Source: Gluconobacter vitians
Lineage (GTDB): Bacteria; Pseudomonadota; Alphaproteobacteria; Acetobacterales; Acetobacteraceae
Reading direction: 5' to 3'
Length of the DNA: 64,000 nucleotides
Assembly (NCBI RefSeq): GCF_015244565.1
Contig: NZ_JABCQG010000006.1
Location: 62,001 to 126,000 of the forward strand
The number at the start of each line of letters is the position of its first letter. The stretch's first letter is position 1. Positions 27,840 through 36,466 of this stretch are shown one piece after another. The notes under the pieces are model-generated. The model did not search any database. It was given only the letters and a program-made list of their open reading frames with translations, and had not been told where the DNA came from. The translations under genes and the position numbers were made by a program.

Positions 27840-29345
27840 ATGATCATAATGGAAGGCAAAGAACTCGTTCTTCATTTTCATGAAGGAAATACGAAATATT
27901 GCGTTTTGACCTTTCCGGCAAGGCTCGAAACCCAACACGCACGAAATACCTTTTTTGGCGAAAGTATATTCAAGAAGTACAACATATCATCCATTGGCCT
28001 CACAACCAAAGTAGATAACTGGTACATATGCGATGAAATGGACGGGTTTATTCAAAAGATAAAAACCATAACTGAAAAATACAATAAAATAGTAGCTATC
28101 GGCCCTTCCATGGGCAGTTATCCTGCAATAAAATACTCAAAAATTCTTAATGTACACAGAATATTGGCGCTGGCACCAAAATGGACCATAGATCCTGACC
28201 TGATAAATCTGGAGGACGATAATACAAGAAAAGGTTTATTAAGCGGAAATATGCACGACATTATAAACCGTGTTTATACAGAGGATAAAAAGGGACATTG
28301 CATCGAGGAAAATGACGTAGAGGATAATCTTATCGTATGTTACGACCAACATAGCGAACTCGACAGAAGTAATATTGAAAAGTTAAGGACCGTAATTAAT
28401 TTTGAAGAAGTTCTGTTTCCTTATTGCGGGCACGAAATTATTCAGCAGTTAAAGGGATCTGAAAATATCAAAAATATAGTCCATTCAATGGTTTGCGATG
28501 ACATAAAGACAACCTGCAGGCTCTTGTCAAAAATAAGACGATCTCACAAAACCAAAATCAGCCGGTATTATGATGTCGCTCAGGAAAGACACCCCGTTTA
28601 CTGCTTCCTGATGTTAAAAAAATTTATTGATGGCAAGCTTCCCGGATACAAGGACTTTTTGTTCAGGCAACATTTCTTTTCCGGCTTGATGGACAAATCA
28701 ATAAGAAAAAAAATGCCTTGGGCTGCTAAGGATGTGGAGTTCTATTTCAGAAATAAATTAATCTCCAAGGCATCTGAAAACAGACATTTATCTACCGAGC
28801 CAAGCTACAGAAGCGATGTTTTCAACATCACGGATTATCATGGGGGCCGGCTGGAGTACTCTTTACGAGACGAAACCCTGTTTGCCTCTAATTATTTTTT
28901 TGGATCCAGAGACTTTGCCATAAACGTCTTTGCAAAAAAAATCCGCTCCGAAATATTCCTGGTCACAATATTTGATGGGCAGACTTTCTATCTGCATTTC
29001 AAGGATGGAAAAATCCTTCTCAGCAATTTTGCTGAGAATGTATCCCTATTGAAATTGAGTCCCACGTCCCCGCCCCAGCAGAATGATTTTTTCTACGACA
29101 ACAATTTCATGAAGGATATATTCCGGGTCGTAACGCCTCAGGGTTATATGATGTCCATGCCGAATGGACATATTGTCTTCAATTCATCCAATACCCTGGC
29201 CTGGGAAAGCTTTACCCTGCATGCGCCTCTCGATGAGAGAGCACCCGTTCAAACCCGGAATATCCAGAAAGATGTCAAGCTTGCCATCAGTGAGAAGCCA
29301 AAAAAGAAAGCCGGGCTTTTTTCGCGTCTCATCAGTTCAAAATAG
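27840..29345 (+). CDS. AT-rich orphan gene, predicted alpha/beta-hydrolase-like protein
   Basis: A 501-aa protein that I cannot assign to a named family. Residues 1-205 look like an alpha/beta hydrolase: nucleophile elbow GPSMGS with Ser90, an Asp candidate in YDQHSE (Asp169), and a His in PYCGHE (His198). Residues about 330-490 are beta-rich (FYLHFKDGKILLSNF, MSMPNGHIVF) and may be a trefoil- or fascin-like module. No signal peptide. Base and codon use (many AAA, ATA, AAT) differ sharply from all neighbours, indicating acquisition by transfer. The start chosen has AGGGACGAG just upstream; an ATG at 27849 and a TTG at 27786 are alternatives. A strong bidirectional terminator follows. Confidence 0.75.
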   Translation: MIIMEGKELVLHFHEGNTKYCVLTFPARLETQHARNTFFGESIFKKYNISSIGLTTKVDNWYICDEMDGFIQKIKTITEKYNKIVAIGPSMGSYPAIKYSKILNVHRILALAPKWTIDPDLINLEDDNTRKGLLSGNMHDIINRVYTEDKKGHCIEENDVEDNLIVCYDQHSELDRSNIEKLRTVINFEEVLFPYCGHEIIQQLKGSENIKNIVHSMVCDDIKTTCRLLSKIRRSHKTKISRYYDVAQERHPVYCFLMLKKFIDGKLPGYKDFLFRQHFFSGLMDKSIRKKMPWAAKDVEFYFRNKLISKASENRHLSTEPSYRSDVFNITDYHGGRLEYSLRDETLFASNYFFGSRDFAINVFAKKIRSEIFLVTIFDGQTFYLHFKDGKILLSNFAENVSLLKLSPTSPPQQNDFFYDNNFMKDIFRVVTPQGYMMSMPNGHIVFNSSNTLAWESFTLHAPLDERAPVQTRNIQKDVKLAISEKPKKKAGLFSRLISSK

Positions 29346-29407
29346 AGCAGATTCCGATACAGATTTTTTCCAATATCGATTTTGTAGCTTCACCTTGTGA
29401 AGCATTA

Positions 29408-29441
29408 AAAAAACTGCCCTGACGCTTCAGGGCAGTTTTTT
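29408..29441. terminator. Bidirectional intrinsic terminator
   Basis: A 15-bp perfect stem, AAAAAACTGCCCTGA (29408-29422) with TCAGGGCAGTTTTTT (29427-29441), and a 4-base loop. T-runs occur on both strands, so it ends the AT-rich gene on plus and the efflux operon on minus. Confidence 0.92.
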
Positions 29442-29455
29442 ATCAGACCAGAAAA

Positions 29456-29803
29456 TCAGTCAATATTCGCATCTTCCGGCAGGGGCTGGATCTGACGCAG
29501 CTTGCCGTAGCGATCGTAATAAAACACCGATGTTCCGCGCCGTTCGGCATAGCCGTCGGGCTGGCCATCCTTCGTCTGGAACAGGAGCCGGAACGCATCC
29601 GGCTGTTCAATCACCTTGTCCCCTGGCGGACGATACCGATAGCGGCTGAAATCGGCATGGCTCTTGGGCAGCGACGAGTTATGATACAGGTCGTGCATGC
29701 TCGGCTTCTTGGGCCCGTCATCCGCATCCTGCGCCACAGCCGTGCCAAGGGCCGCGCCTGAAACAGCGAGGGCGGCCAGTACTGGGACAATCAACCTGCG
29801 CAT
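29456..29803 (-). CDS. Small secreted protein at the end of the efflux operon
   Basis: A 115-aa protein with a clear signal peptide (MRRLIVPVLAALAVSGAALG, cleavage after AVA-Q). The mature part of about 90 residues is polar and Tyr/Asp/Arg-rich (DFSRYRYRPPGD, VFYYDRYGKLR). I do not recognise a family. It begins 12 bases after the outer-membrane channel gene and precedes the shared terminator, so it is likely the fourth gene of the RND operon. A periplasmic accessory role is possible but not shown. Confidence 0.75.
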   Translation of the reverse strand: MRRLIVPVLAALAVSGAALGTAVAQDADDGPKKPSMHDLYHNSSLPKSHADFSRYRYRPPGDKVIEQPDAFRLLFQTKDGQPDGYAERRGTSVFYYDRYGKLRQIQPLPEDANID

Positions 29804-29815
29804 GAAGCTCTCCGG

Positions 29816-31282
29816 TCAGTGCGTTTGTGAGGGCACCTTAGGCGAAACCGTCTTCTGGCTCCACCCACCTCCGAGCGCGCGATACAATGTCACAATATTC
29901 TGGAACCGCGCGGCCTTCACCGTGATGGCATTCTGCTGCGCCTGAAAAAGCGTGCGCTGCTGCGTCAGGGTCGTCAGATAACTATCGATTCCGGCCCGAT
30001 ACCGCATCATGGCGAGATCAAACGCCTTCTGGGATTGCCCGACCAGTTCCGCCATGTGACGGTCCTGCGCCGTATAGGTCTCCCGCGCTGTCAGAGCATC
30101 GGAGACTTCACGGAACGCGGTCTGCACGGTTTTTTCGTACTGCGCGGCATATTGCAGCTTCTGCCCTTTCGCCATCCTGAGGTTTCCTTCGCTCTGACCC
30201 CAGGTGAAGATCGGCACACTGATCGACGGCGAGACGGTCCAGGTTTCCGCGCCCGGCGTGAAGAGCTTGCGGAACTGCAGCGAACTCGTGCCTTCAGACG
30301 CCGTCAGCGTCACGCGCGGGAAGAACGCCGCACGGGCCGCCCCCACATTGGCGTTCGCGCCGATCAGCGTATGTTCGGCCGCGCGAATATCCGGACGCTG
30401 CGCCAGCAGATCCGAGGGCAGACCTTCCGGCAGATCGCCGATCATGGTCTGCGCCCCGAATGGTGCTGGCTCAGGCAGGTCGGCTGGCAGAGGCGTCCCT
30501 ACCAGAAGCTGAAGCGCGTGCTCGTCGTCCGCCACGGCGCGTAGATACTGCGCCTCGTAAGCCGACGCCTGCTCCACCTGTGTCTTGACCTGCGCCAGCG
30601 TCAGCGCATCCGCTTCCCCGTTGTCATAGGCAAGCTGCGTCAGACGCAGCGTGTCGTTTTCGGATTTCAGGGTATCGCGCGTCACCCGAAGCTCTTCACG
30701 ATCCGCGAGCCACTGGATGTAGGTCGTGCCGATCTGCGAGACGGTCGTGAGCAGCACATTGCGGGTATTTTCCACACTGTTCAGCACGGCTTCCATCTGC
30801 TGGCGCGTCAGGTTCCGGATACGTCCCCACAGATCGACCTCATAGGACGAAAATCCGATGGATGTCTGATACAGGCGCAGCGTGGAGATGTTGGTGCCCA
30901 GACCCGGCGCGAAGGAGAAACCTGCCGTGTCGGACGGGCCAAGGAACAGTCCCTGCCCCCCCGTTGAAATGATCGGGAAAAGGGATGCGTTCTGGATCTC
31001 GTACTGACCGCGTGACACCGTCACCGCCGCAGCCTGAGCCGCGATATCGCGGTTGTTATGCAGCGCAAGTTCCACGAGCGCCTTCAGACGCGGATCGGTA
31101 TAGAAATCCTGCCACCCCAGATTGGCAACCTTGGCAGCCGCCGTAACATTCTTCGAGCCCGTATCGGCCGGATAGCTGTTCTGTATGGCCTGCGTCGGCT
31201 GATGATAGGTCGGGGCCAGATTGCACCCCGACACCAGCAGCAGACCGGGAAAGCCGAGAGTAAGTCCGAGACGGGCCTTCAT
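29816..31282 (-). CDS. NodT-family outer membrane efflux lipoprotein
   Basis: A 488-aa OprM/NodT-type channel. It has a lipobox LLVSGC (lipidated Cys near residue 20), NLAPTYHQP after it, and two outer-membrane-factor repeats rich in long helices. LLAQRPDIRAAE is a family signature. It forms the trimeric outer-membrane exit duct of the RND pump. The ATG overlaps the RND stop (ATGA, 31282-31279), so the two are coupled. Confidence 0.94.
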   Translation of the reverse strand: MKARLGLTLGFPGLLLVSGCNLAPTYHQPTQAIQNSYPADTGSKNVTAAAKVANLGWQDFYTDPRLKALVELALHNNRDIAAQAAAVTVSRGQYEIQNASLFPIISTGGQGLFLGPSDTAGFSFAPGLGTNISTLRLYQTSIGFSSYEVDLWGRIRNLTRQQMEAVLNSVENTRNVLLTTVSQIGTTYIQWLADREELRVTRDTLKSENDTLRLTQLAYDNGEADALTLAQVKTQVEQASAYEAQYLRAVADDEHALQLLVGTPLPADLPEPAPFGAQTMIGDLPEGLPSDLLAQRPDIRAAEHTLIGANANVGAARAAFFPRVTLTASEGTSSLQFRKLFTPGAETWTVSPSISVPIFTWGQSEGNLRMAKGQKLQYAAQYEKTVQTAFREVSDALTARETYTAQDRHMAELVGQSQKAFDLAMMRYRAGIDSYLTTLTQQRTLFQAQQNAITVKAARFQNIVTLYRALGGGWSQKTVSPKVPSQTH

Positions 31283-34200
31283 GCGCCGTGCTCCCCTTCG
31301 GCGACAGGTGCCGCCTTGTTGTCCAGATGGGCATACGGATCCTTGCGGTCACGCACCCGCGTGACCCGAAACAGACGCAGCACCACCACAAAGAAGACCG
31401 GTACGAAGTAGATCGCCAGCAGTGTCGCGGACACCATGCCGCCCACGACGCAGGTGCCGATCGCCACGCGCGCCGCCGATCCCGCACCTGTCGCAATCGC
31501 CAGCGGAAACACACCGCAGACGAAGGCGATCGAGGTCATGAGGATCGGACGCAGACGCTCGCGCCCGGCCTCCAGAACCGAGTCTTCCAGACTTTCTCCA
31601 CTTTCGAAGAAGGCCTTGGCGAATTCCACGATCAGGATCGCGTTCTTCACCGACAGACCAACCGTCGTCAGCAGACCCACCTGGAAATAGACATCGTTGG
31701 AAAGTCCACGGCCCAGCGTCGCCACGATGGCACCAAGCACACCCAGTGGCAGCACCAGCAGCACCGCAAACGGAATGGCCCAGCTTTCATACAGCGCCGC
31801 CAGACAGAACATGATGATGATCACGGCCAGCCCATAAAGCGGCGCTGTCGATCCACCCGAAGCAAGCTGCTCAAACGACAGACCTGTCCACTCATAGCCG
31901 ATACCACGCGGCAGCTTGGCCAGAAGCTTTTCCATCTCCGCCATGGCCTGTCCGGAGCTTGCACCCACGGCAGGCTGCCCCTGGATTTCGTAGGAGTTCA
32001 GACCGTTATAGTCCTCGACCTTCTGTGGACCATTAATCCAATGCCCCGAGGCAAAGGCGTTGAACGGCACCATCGTCCCGATCGCATTGCGGACATACCA
32101 GCGGTTCAGGTCCTCCGGCGTCATGCGCGCCCAAGGCTCACCCTGGATATAGACCTGCTTGACGCGGTCATTGCGCATGAACTGGTTGACGTAGATCGAG
32201 CCCAAGGCTCCTTCGAGCGTCGTGTTGATATCCGCATTGGTCAGGCCAAGTGCATTGGCGCGCTCACGGTTGATATCCAGACTGAATTGCGGCGCATCTT
32301 CCATACCCAGCGGGCGCACCGCCTGAAGCAACGGATTCTGTGCCGCTTCACTCAGGATCTGGTTTCGCGCTGCCAGCAGGGCGTCATGACCCAGATGCCC
32401 AGTATCCTCCAGTTCAAGGTCGAAACCGGTTGCATTGCCCAGTTCCATCACGGCCGGCGGATTGACGGCGAAAATCTGCGCCTCCGGATCCATCCAGAAA
32501 TGCATCATGATTTCGCGCGACACCGTCATGGTCGTATGCGCGGAGCCCGGCCGCTGATCCCAGGGCTTCATCCGGATGAAGAATGCACCCGCACTCTGCC
32601 CCTGACCCGCGAAGCTGAAGCCCGTCATGGTGAAGACGGATTCAACATACTGGCCATAGGTCTTGAGAACGTAATCGGTGATCTTGCGGTTGACGGCGGC
32701 CGTCTGCTCCTGGGTCGCCCCGTTGCGCATCGTGACCTGGCCGAAGATGATCCCCTGATCCTCATCTGGCAGGAAGCCGCCCGGCACCCGCATGAACAGG
32801 AACCCGACCAGCCCCGCCAGCAGCGCAAACGCGATCATGCTGACGACCGGAACACGAATCATCCATTTCACACCGCCGATATACCCGTTCGTCAGACGAT
32901 CGAACGTCCGGTTGAACCAGGCCGCAGGACCACGCTCATGGCCTTTATGCGTCGGCTTGAGCATGGAGGCACACAGCGCCGGTGTCATGACCATCGCCAC
33001 CAGAACCGACAACCACATGGCCGCGACGATGGTGATGGAGAACTGGCGATAGATCACACCCGTCGAACCGCCAAAGGCCGCCATCGGCAGGAACACCGCC
33101 GTCAGCACCAGCACGATACCCACAAGCGCGCCCGAGATCTCGTCCATGGAGACGCGGGCCGCTTCCTTGGGAGACAGTCCCTTGTCGGTCATGACACGCT
33201 CGACGTTTTCGACCACCACGATCGCGTCATCGACCAGCAGGCCAACCGCCAGCACCATGGCCAGCATGGTCAGGGTGTTAATGCTGTAGCCCAGAATGGA
33301 CATCAGCCCGAATGTTCCCAGCAATACGACCGGCACCGCGATCGTCGGGATCAGCGTCGCACGGAAGTTCTGCAGGAAGATCAGCATCACGATGAACACG
33401 AGGACAATCGCCTCGATCAGCGTCTCAACCACTTCATGAATGGAGAGCGTGATGAACGGCTCGGTATCCAGCGGATAGACGAGCTTCAGACCCTGCGGGA
33501 AATAACGGCTCAGCTCGTTCAGACGCGCGCGGACAGCCGCTTCGGTCTTGAGCTGGTTCGCACCCGGCGCCAGCTTGAGCGCCATCGCGGATGCGGGATG
33601 GTTGTTATAGACAGACCCGAGTGCGTAGCTCTGTGCTCCAAGCTCGACGCGTGCCACATCCTTCAGGCGTACCTGACTACCATCCTGCTGCACTTTCAGC
33701 AGGATTTCCTTGAACTGGTCCGGTGTGCTCAGACGTGTCGGACCAATGATCGTGGCATCAAAACCAATACCTTTCTTGGCCGGCAGACCACCAAGTTCAC
33801 CAGACGAGACCTGAATGTTCTGTGCCGAAATCGCCGCCTGCACATCCCCGACCGTCAGGCCGAAATTGTACAGCTTGGACGGATCAAGCCAGACGCGCAT
33901 CGCGTATTCCGAGCCGAACAGCGTGTGATCGCCTACACCCGACACACGCGACAGCGGATCGGAAATGTTGGACGCCACATAATCCGCAATGTCCTGGCCG
34001 GACATGCTGCCATCTTCGGAAATGAAGGCCAGAACCATCATGAAGTTCTTGGTGGCCTTCGTGATGCTCAGGCCCTGAGCCGTCACTTCCGTCGGCAGAC
34101 GCGGCTGGGCAAGCTGCAGCTTGTTCTGGACCTGAACCTGCGCAATGTCAGGGTTCGTGCCCTGCTCGAACGTCAGGTCGATCTCCATCTGGCCGCTCGC

Positions 34201-34455
34201 ATAAGACGAAGCGGACAGGTATTCGAGATGATCCAGACCATACATCTGCTGCAGGATCGGGCGCACAACCGTGTTGTTCACCGTCTCGGCAGAAGCCCCC
34301 GGATACATGACCGAAATAGCAATCTGCGGTGGCGCGATGCTCGGATACTGCGCGATCGGCATACGCGTGATCGCAACAGCACCGACGAGCATGATGATCA
34401 GACCGATGACCCACGCAAAGATGGGCCGGTCAATGAAGAAGCGGGACAATGACAT
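31279..34455 (-). CDS. RND efflux pump inner-membrane transporter (HAE1 family)
   Basis: A 1058-aa AcrB/MexB-type proton/drug antiporter. It opens MSLSRFFIDRPIFAWV, has 12 membrane helices and two large periplasmic loops. The proton-relay Asp pair is in GLLVDDAIVVVENVER (transmembrane helix 4), and the helix 10 Lys is in SVKNAILIVEFAK. The HAE1 class exports hydrophobic and amphiphilic compounds such as antibiotics, dyes and solvents. It starts 6 bases after the adaptor gene and overlaps the outer-membrane channel gene. Full length, with no missing key residues. Confidence 0.97.
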   Translation of the reverse strand: MSLSRFFIDRPIFAWVIGLIIMLVGAVAITRMPIAQYPSIAPPQIAISVMYPGASAETVNNTVVRPILQQMYGLDHLEYLSASSYASGQMEIDLTFEQGTNPDIAQVQVQNKLQLAQPRLPTEVTAQGLSITKATKNFMMVLAFISEDGSMSGQDIADYVASNISDPLSRVSGVGDHTLFGSEYAMRVWLDPSKLYNFGLTVGDVQAAISAQNIQVSSGELGGLPAKKGIGFDATIIGPTRLSTPDQFKEILLKVQQDGSQVRLKDVARVELGAQSYALGSVYNNHPASAMALKLAPGANQLKTEAAVRARLNELSRYFPQGLKLVYPLDTEPFITLSIHEVVETLIEAIVLVFIVMLIFLQNFRATLIPTIAVPVVLLGTFGLMSILGYSINTLTMLAMVLAVGLLVDDAIVVVENVERVMTDKGLSPKEAARVSMDEISGALVGIVLVLTAVFLPMAAFGGSTGVIYRQFSITIVAAMWLSVLVAMVMTPALCASMLKPTHKGHERGPAAWFNRTFDRLTNGYIGGVKWMIRVPVVSMIAFALLAGLVGFLFMRVPGGFLPDEDQGIIFGQVTMRNGATQEQTAAVNRKITDYVLKTYGQYVESVFTMTGFSFAGQGQSAGAFFIRMKPWDQRPGSAHTTMTVSREIMMHFWMDPEAQIFAVNPPAVMELGNATGFDLELEDTGHLGHDALLAARNQILSEAAQNPLLQAVRPLGMEDAPQFSLDINRERANALGLTNADINTTLEGALGSIYVNQFMRNDRVKQVYIQGEPWARMTPEDLNRWYVRNAIGTMVPFNAFASGHWINGPQKVEDYNGLNSYEIQGQPAVGASSGQAMAEMEKLLAKLPRGIGYEWTGLSFEQLASGGSTAPLYGLAVIIIMFCLAALYESWAIPFAVLLVLPLGVLGAIVATLGRGLSNDVYFQVGLLTTVGLSVKNAILIVEFAKAFFESGESLEDSVLEAGRERLRPILMTSIAFVCGVFPLAIATGAGSAARVAIGTCVVGGMVSATLLAIYFVPVFFVVVLRLFRVTRVRDRKDPYAHLDNKAAPVAEGEHGA

Positions 34456-34461
34456 GCGGGG

Positions 34462-35676
34462 TTACTCCGCCTTTCCCGCAGGGGCGTCAGCCGGGACATC
34501 ATGCGGCGTCACCTTCGCGCCGGGCTGCACCTTCTGCAGACCGTTCACGATCACCTTCTCTCCGGCTTTCAGCCCATCCGAGACCAGCCAGGATTCCCCA
34601 ACCGTCCGCGAGACCTGAATGGAACGCTGGACAACCTTGTTCTCGCTATCCACGATCATGACGTAAGGATTGCCCTTGGCGTCACGCGCCACGGCAACCT
34701 GAGGCACCAGCAGACCGTTCGGATCAATGCCTTCCTGGATATGCGCATGCACGAACATGCCCGGCAGCAGCAGATGATCGGGGTTCGGGAAAACCGCCCG
34801 CATGACGAGCGTTCCGGTTGACGGATCCACCGTGACTTCGGAAAGCTGAAGCTTGCCGCGTGCCGGATAATCGGAACTGTCTTCCAGCTTCAGGCTGACG
34901 GCCGCCGCATCCGTCCCGCTGCGCTCGACCTGACCGTTCGCCAGTTCGCGCTTAAGGCGCAGCATGTCGGCCGCCGCAAGATTGACGTCCACATAGATCG
35001 GATCAAGCCGCGTCACGACTGCGATCGGCTGGGTCTGCCCCGCTGTGAGCAACGCACCCGGCGTATAAAGCGTACGGCCGATCCGGCCGCTGATGGGCGC
35101 CCGGACATGCGTATAATTCAGATTGACGGCAGCCGCTTCCACCGCTGCCTTCGCCTGCGCCACCTGAGCCTCGGCCTCACGCGCCGTCGCAAGTGTGTTA
35201 TCGAAATCCTGCGAACTCACGGCATGCGCCGCCACCAGCGGACGATACCGCTTCAGCTGACCACTCGCCCGCGCAGCCGCAGCCTGTGCATTCAGAAGCT
35301 GCGCCTTTGCTTGGTCATAGGCCGCCTGATAGGGCGCGATATAGATCTGGAAAAGCTGCTGCCCGACCTTGACGTCCGCACCCTGCTCGAAATCACGCGA
35401 GACAATGACACCATTCACCTGCGGACGGATCTGTGCCTGCTCATAGGCATCCGTCCGACCCGGCAGAGACGTCTCAAGCGTGACGGGCTGCGTCTTCAGC
35501 GTCACCACATCGACAGGCTGCGGCGGCATTTGCGGAGGCGGCGTTTTTTTCTGACACCCGCCGACCAGCAGCGGAAGTGCCAGAAATGGCACCAGAAAGG
35601 TTCCCTTCCCAGCCCACGGACCGACCGGAAACAGGGCCGCAGAAGAATTCAAAGACGTTTTCTGAAAAGAAGGCAT
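34462..35676 (-). CDS. RND efflux periplasmic adaptor (AcrA/MexA family)
   Basis: A 404-aa membrane fusion lipoprotein bridging the RND pump and the outer channel. The lipobox is LLVGGC with the Cys near residue 41, preceded by an unusually long 28-residue N-terminal part before the hydrophobic core. A lipoyl half-motif, coiled coil (about 105-180), VRAPISGRIGRTL and the LLPGMFVHA barrel motif follow. It is the first gene of a minus-strand operon divergent from a TetR regulator, and its leader contains an 18-bp inverted repeat. The expression level is probably set by that regulator. Confidence 0.95.
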   Translation of the reverse strand: MPSFQKTSLNSSAALFPVGPWAGKGTFLVPFLALPLLVGGCQKKTPPPQMPPQPVDVVTLKTQPVTLETSLPGRTDAYEQAQIRPQVNGVIVSRDFEQGADVKVGQQLFQIYIAPYQAAYDQAKAQLLNAQAAAARASGQLKRYRPLVAAHAVSSQDFDNTLATAREAEAQVAQAKAAVEAAAVNLNYTHVRAPISGRIGRTLYTPGALLTAGQTQPIAVVTRLDPIYVDVNLAAADMLRLKRELANGQVERSGTDAAAVSLKLEDSSDYPARGKLQLSEVTVDPSTGTLVMRAVFPNPDHLLLPGMFVHAHIQEGIDPNGLLVPQVAVARDAKGNPYVMIVDSENKVVQRSIQVSRTVGESWLVSDGLKAGEKVIVNGLQKVQPGAKVTPHDVPADAPAGKAE

Positions 35677-35700
35677 GATACGGCCGCTATCCTGTGATAC

Positions 35701-35745
35701 AGAAACCCGCTAGTTTCCTGCGAGGACGGAAACTAGCGGGTTTCT
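35701..35745. repeat. Perfect 18-bp inverted repeat, candidate TetR operator
   Basis: Arms at 35701-35718 and 35728-35745 are exact reverse complements around a 9-base spacer. The repeat sits between the divergent adaptor gene and the tetR gene, directly abutting a TTGACA -35 box for tetR. Position and symmetry suggest the operator through which the TetR protein controls both transcripts. The GC-rich arms could also fold as a hairpin, but no T-run terminator for an incoming gene is needed here. Confidence 0.7.
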
Positions 35746-35774
35746 TTGACAGACGTCAATTCAGTCTGTGAAAT
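35746..35774 (+). promoter_or_regulatory. Candidate tetR promoter
   Basis: A perfect TTGACA (35746-35751) and TGAAAT (35769-35774, four of six matches) are separated by 17 bases. Transcription would start near 35781, giving a very short leader with GGAG and the TTG start at 35791. The -35 box directly adjoins the inverted repeat, so a bound repressor would block RNA polymerase. Confidence 0.45.
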
Positions 35775-35790
35775 AATATCGGAGTTGATC

Positions 35791-36453
35791 TTGAGCAGTC
35801 AGTCGAGCAGCCAGTCCGAAGACCGGAAACAGCCCTGCTGTGGCCGTCCTGCACAGCTCGACGAAGCCGAAAGACGCACCCGGATCCTGGATGCAGCCAG
35901 CGCGGTTCTGACCACGCACGGCTATCATGCCGCGTCAATGGACAGCATCGCTGCCTGCTCGGGCATGTCCAAGAAAACCCTTTACCAGTTCTTCGACTCC
36001 AAACATGCCCTTTTCGAGACCCTGATCCTCGAAAGGCTTTTCGCCCCGATCAACTACACCCCCCTGCCTTCAGATCCCATGGAAAAGCAGCTTCTGGGAC
36101 TGATGACCCGTATCGCGGCCTGCATGTTCTGTGATGAACGCCTGAGCCTGCTGCGCTCCGTCATTACGGAAACCAGCCGCAACCCTGCAGTTCGTCAGCT
36201 GGTGGCAGATCTCTTTCAGCTTTCAGGCCGCGTTTTGCCCATCCAGAACTGGCTGACCACCCAGTCCGAAGCCGGCAGACTGGATATTCCGGACATCTCC
36301 GAGGCGTCGGACCTACTGTTCGGTATGACCCTGGGTGGTCCCATGCTCGGTCAGCTCACACATTGCAAACCCAATCGTTCACAAGAGCAGCTCGAGGCAT
36401 TCATGGCATATGGCATCCGGGTTTTCTTGGAAGGACACCGTCCGACCGCTTAA
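35791..36453 (+). CDS. TetR-family transcriptional regulator of the RND pump
   Basis: A 220-aa regulator from the TTG at 35791, which has GGAG 6 bases upstream; a longer frame from a TTG at 35746 would begin inside the -35 box. The N-terminal DNA-binding domain shows RILDAASAVLTTHGYHAASM and SGMSKKTLYQFFDSKHALF. The C-terminal ligand domain contains conserved acetic-acid-type AcrR features such as ITETSRNPAVRQLV. Divergent from the pump operon, so it most likely represses the pump and itself through the intervening inverted repeat. It ends 13 bases from the convergent flagellar-operon end. Confidence 0.92.
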   Translation: MSSQSSSQSEDRKQPCCGRPAQLDEAERRTRILDAASAVLTTHGYHAASMDSIAACSGMSKKTLYQFFDSKHALFETLILERLFAPINYTPLPSDPMEKQLLGLMTRIAACMFCDERLSLLRSVITETSRNPAVRQLVADLFQLSGRVLPIQNWLTTQSEAGRLDIPDISEASDLLFGMTLGGPMLGQLTHCKPNRSQEQLEAFMAYGIRVFLEGHRPTA

Positions 36454-36466
36454 CCCTGAGCACGGC

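Noticed and set aside
31288-34452. 1054-codon open frame antisense to the RND transporter gene
   Set aside because: Exact shadow of a full-length conserved RND gene. The translation is His/Arg/Gln-rich low-complexity with no motif, as expected from GC-rich antisense frames.
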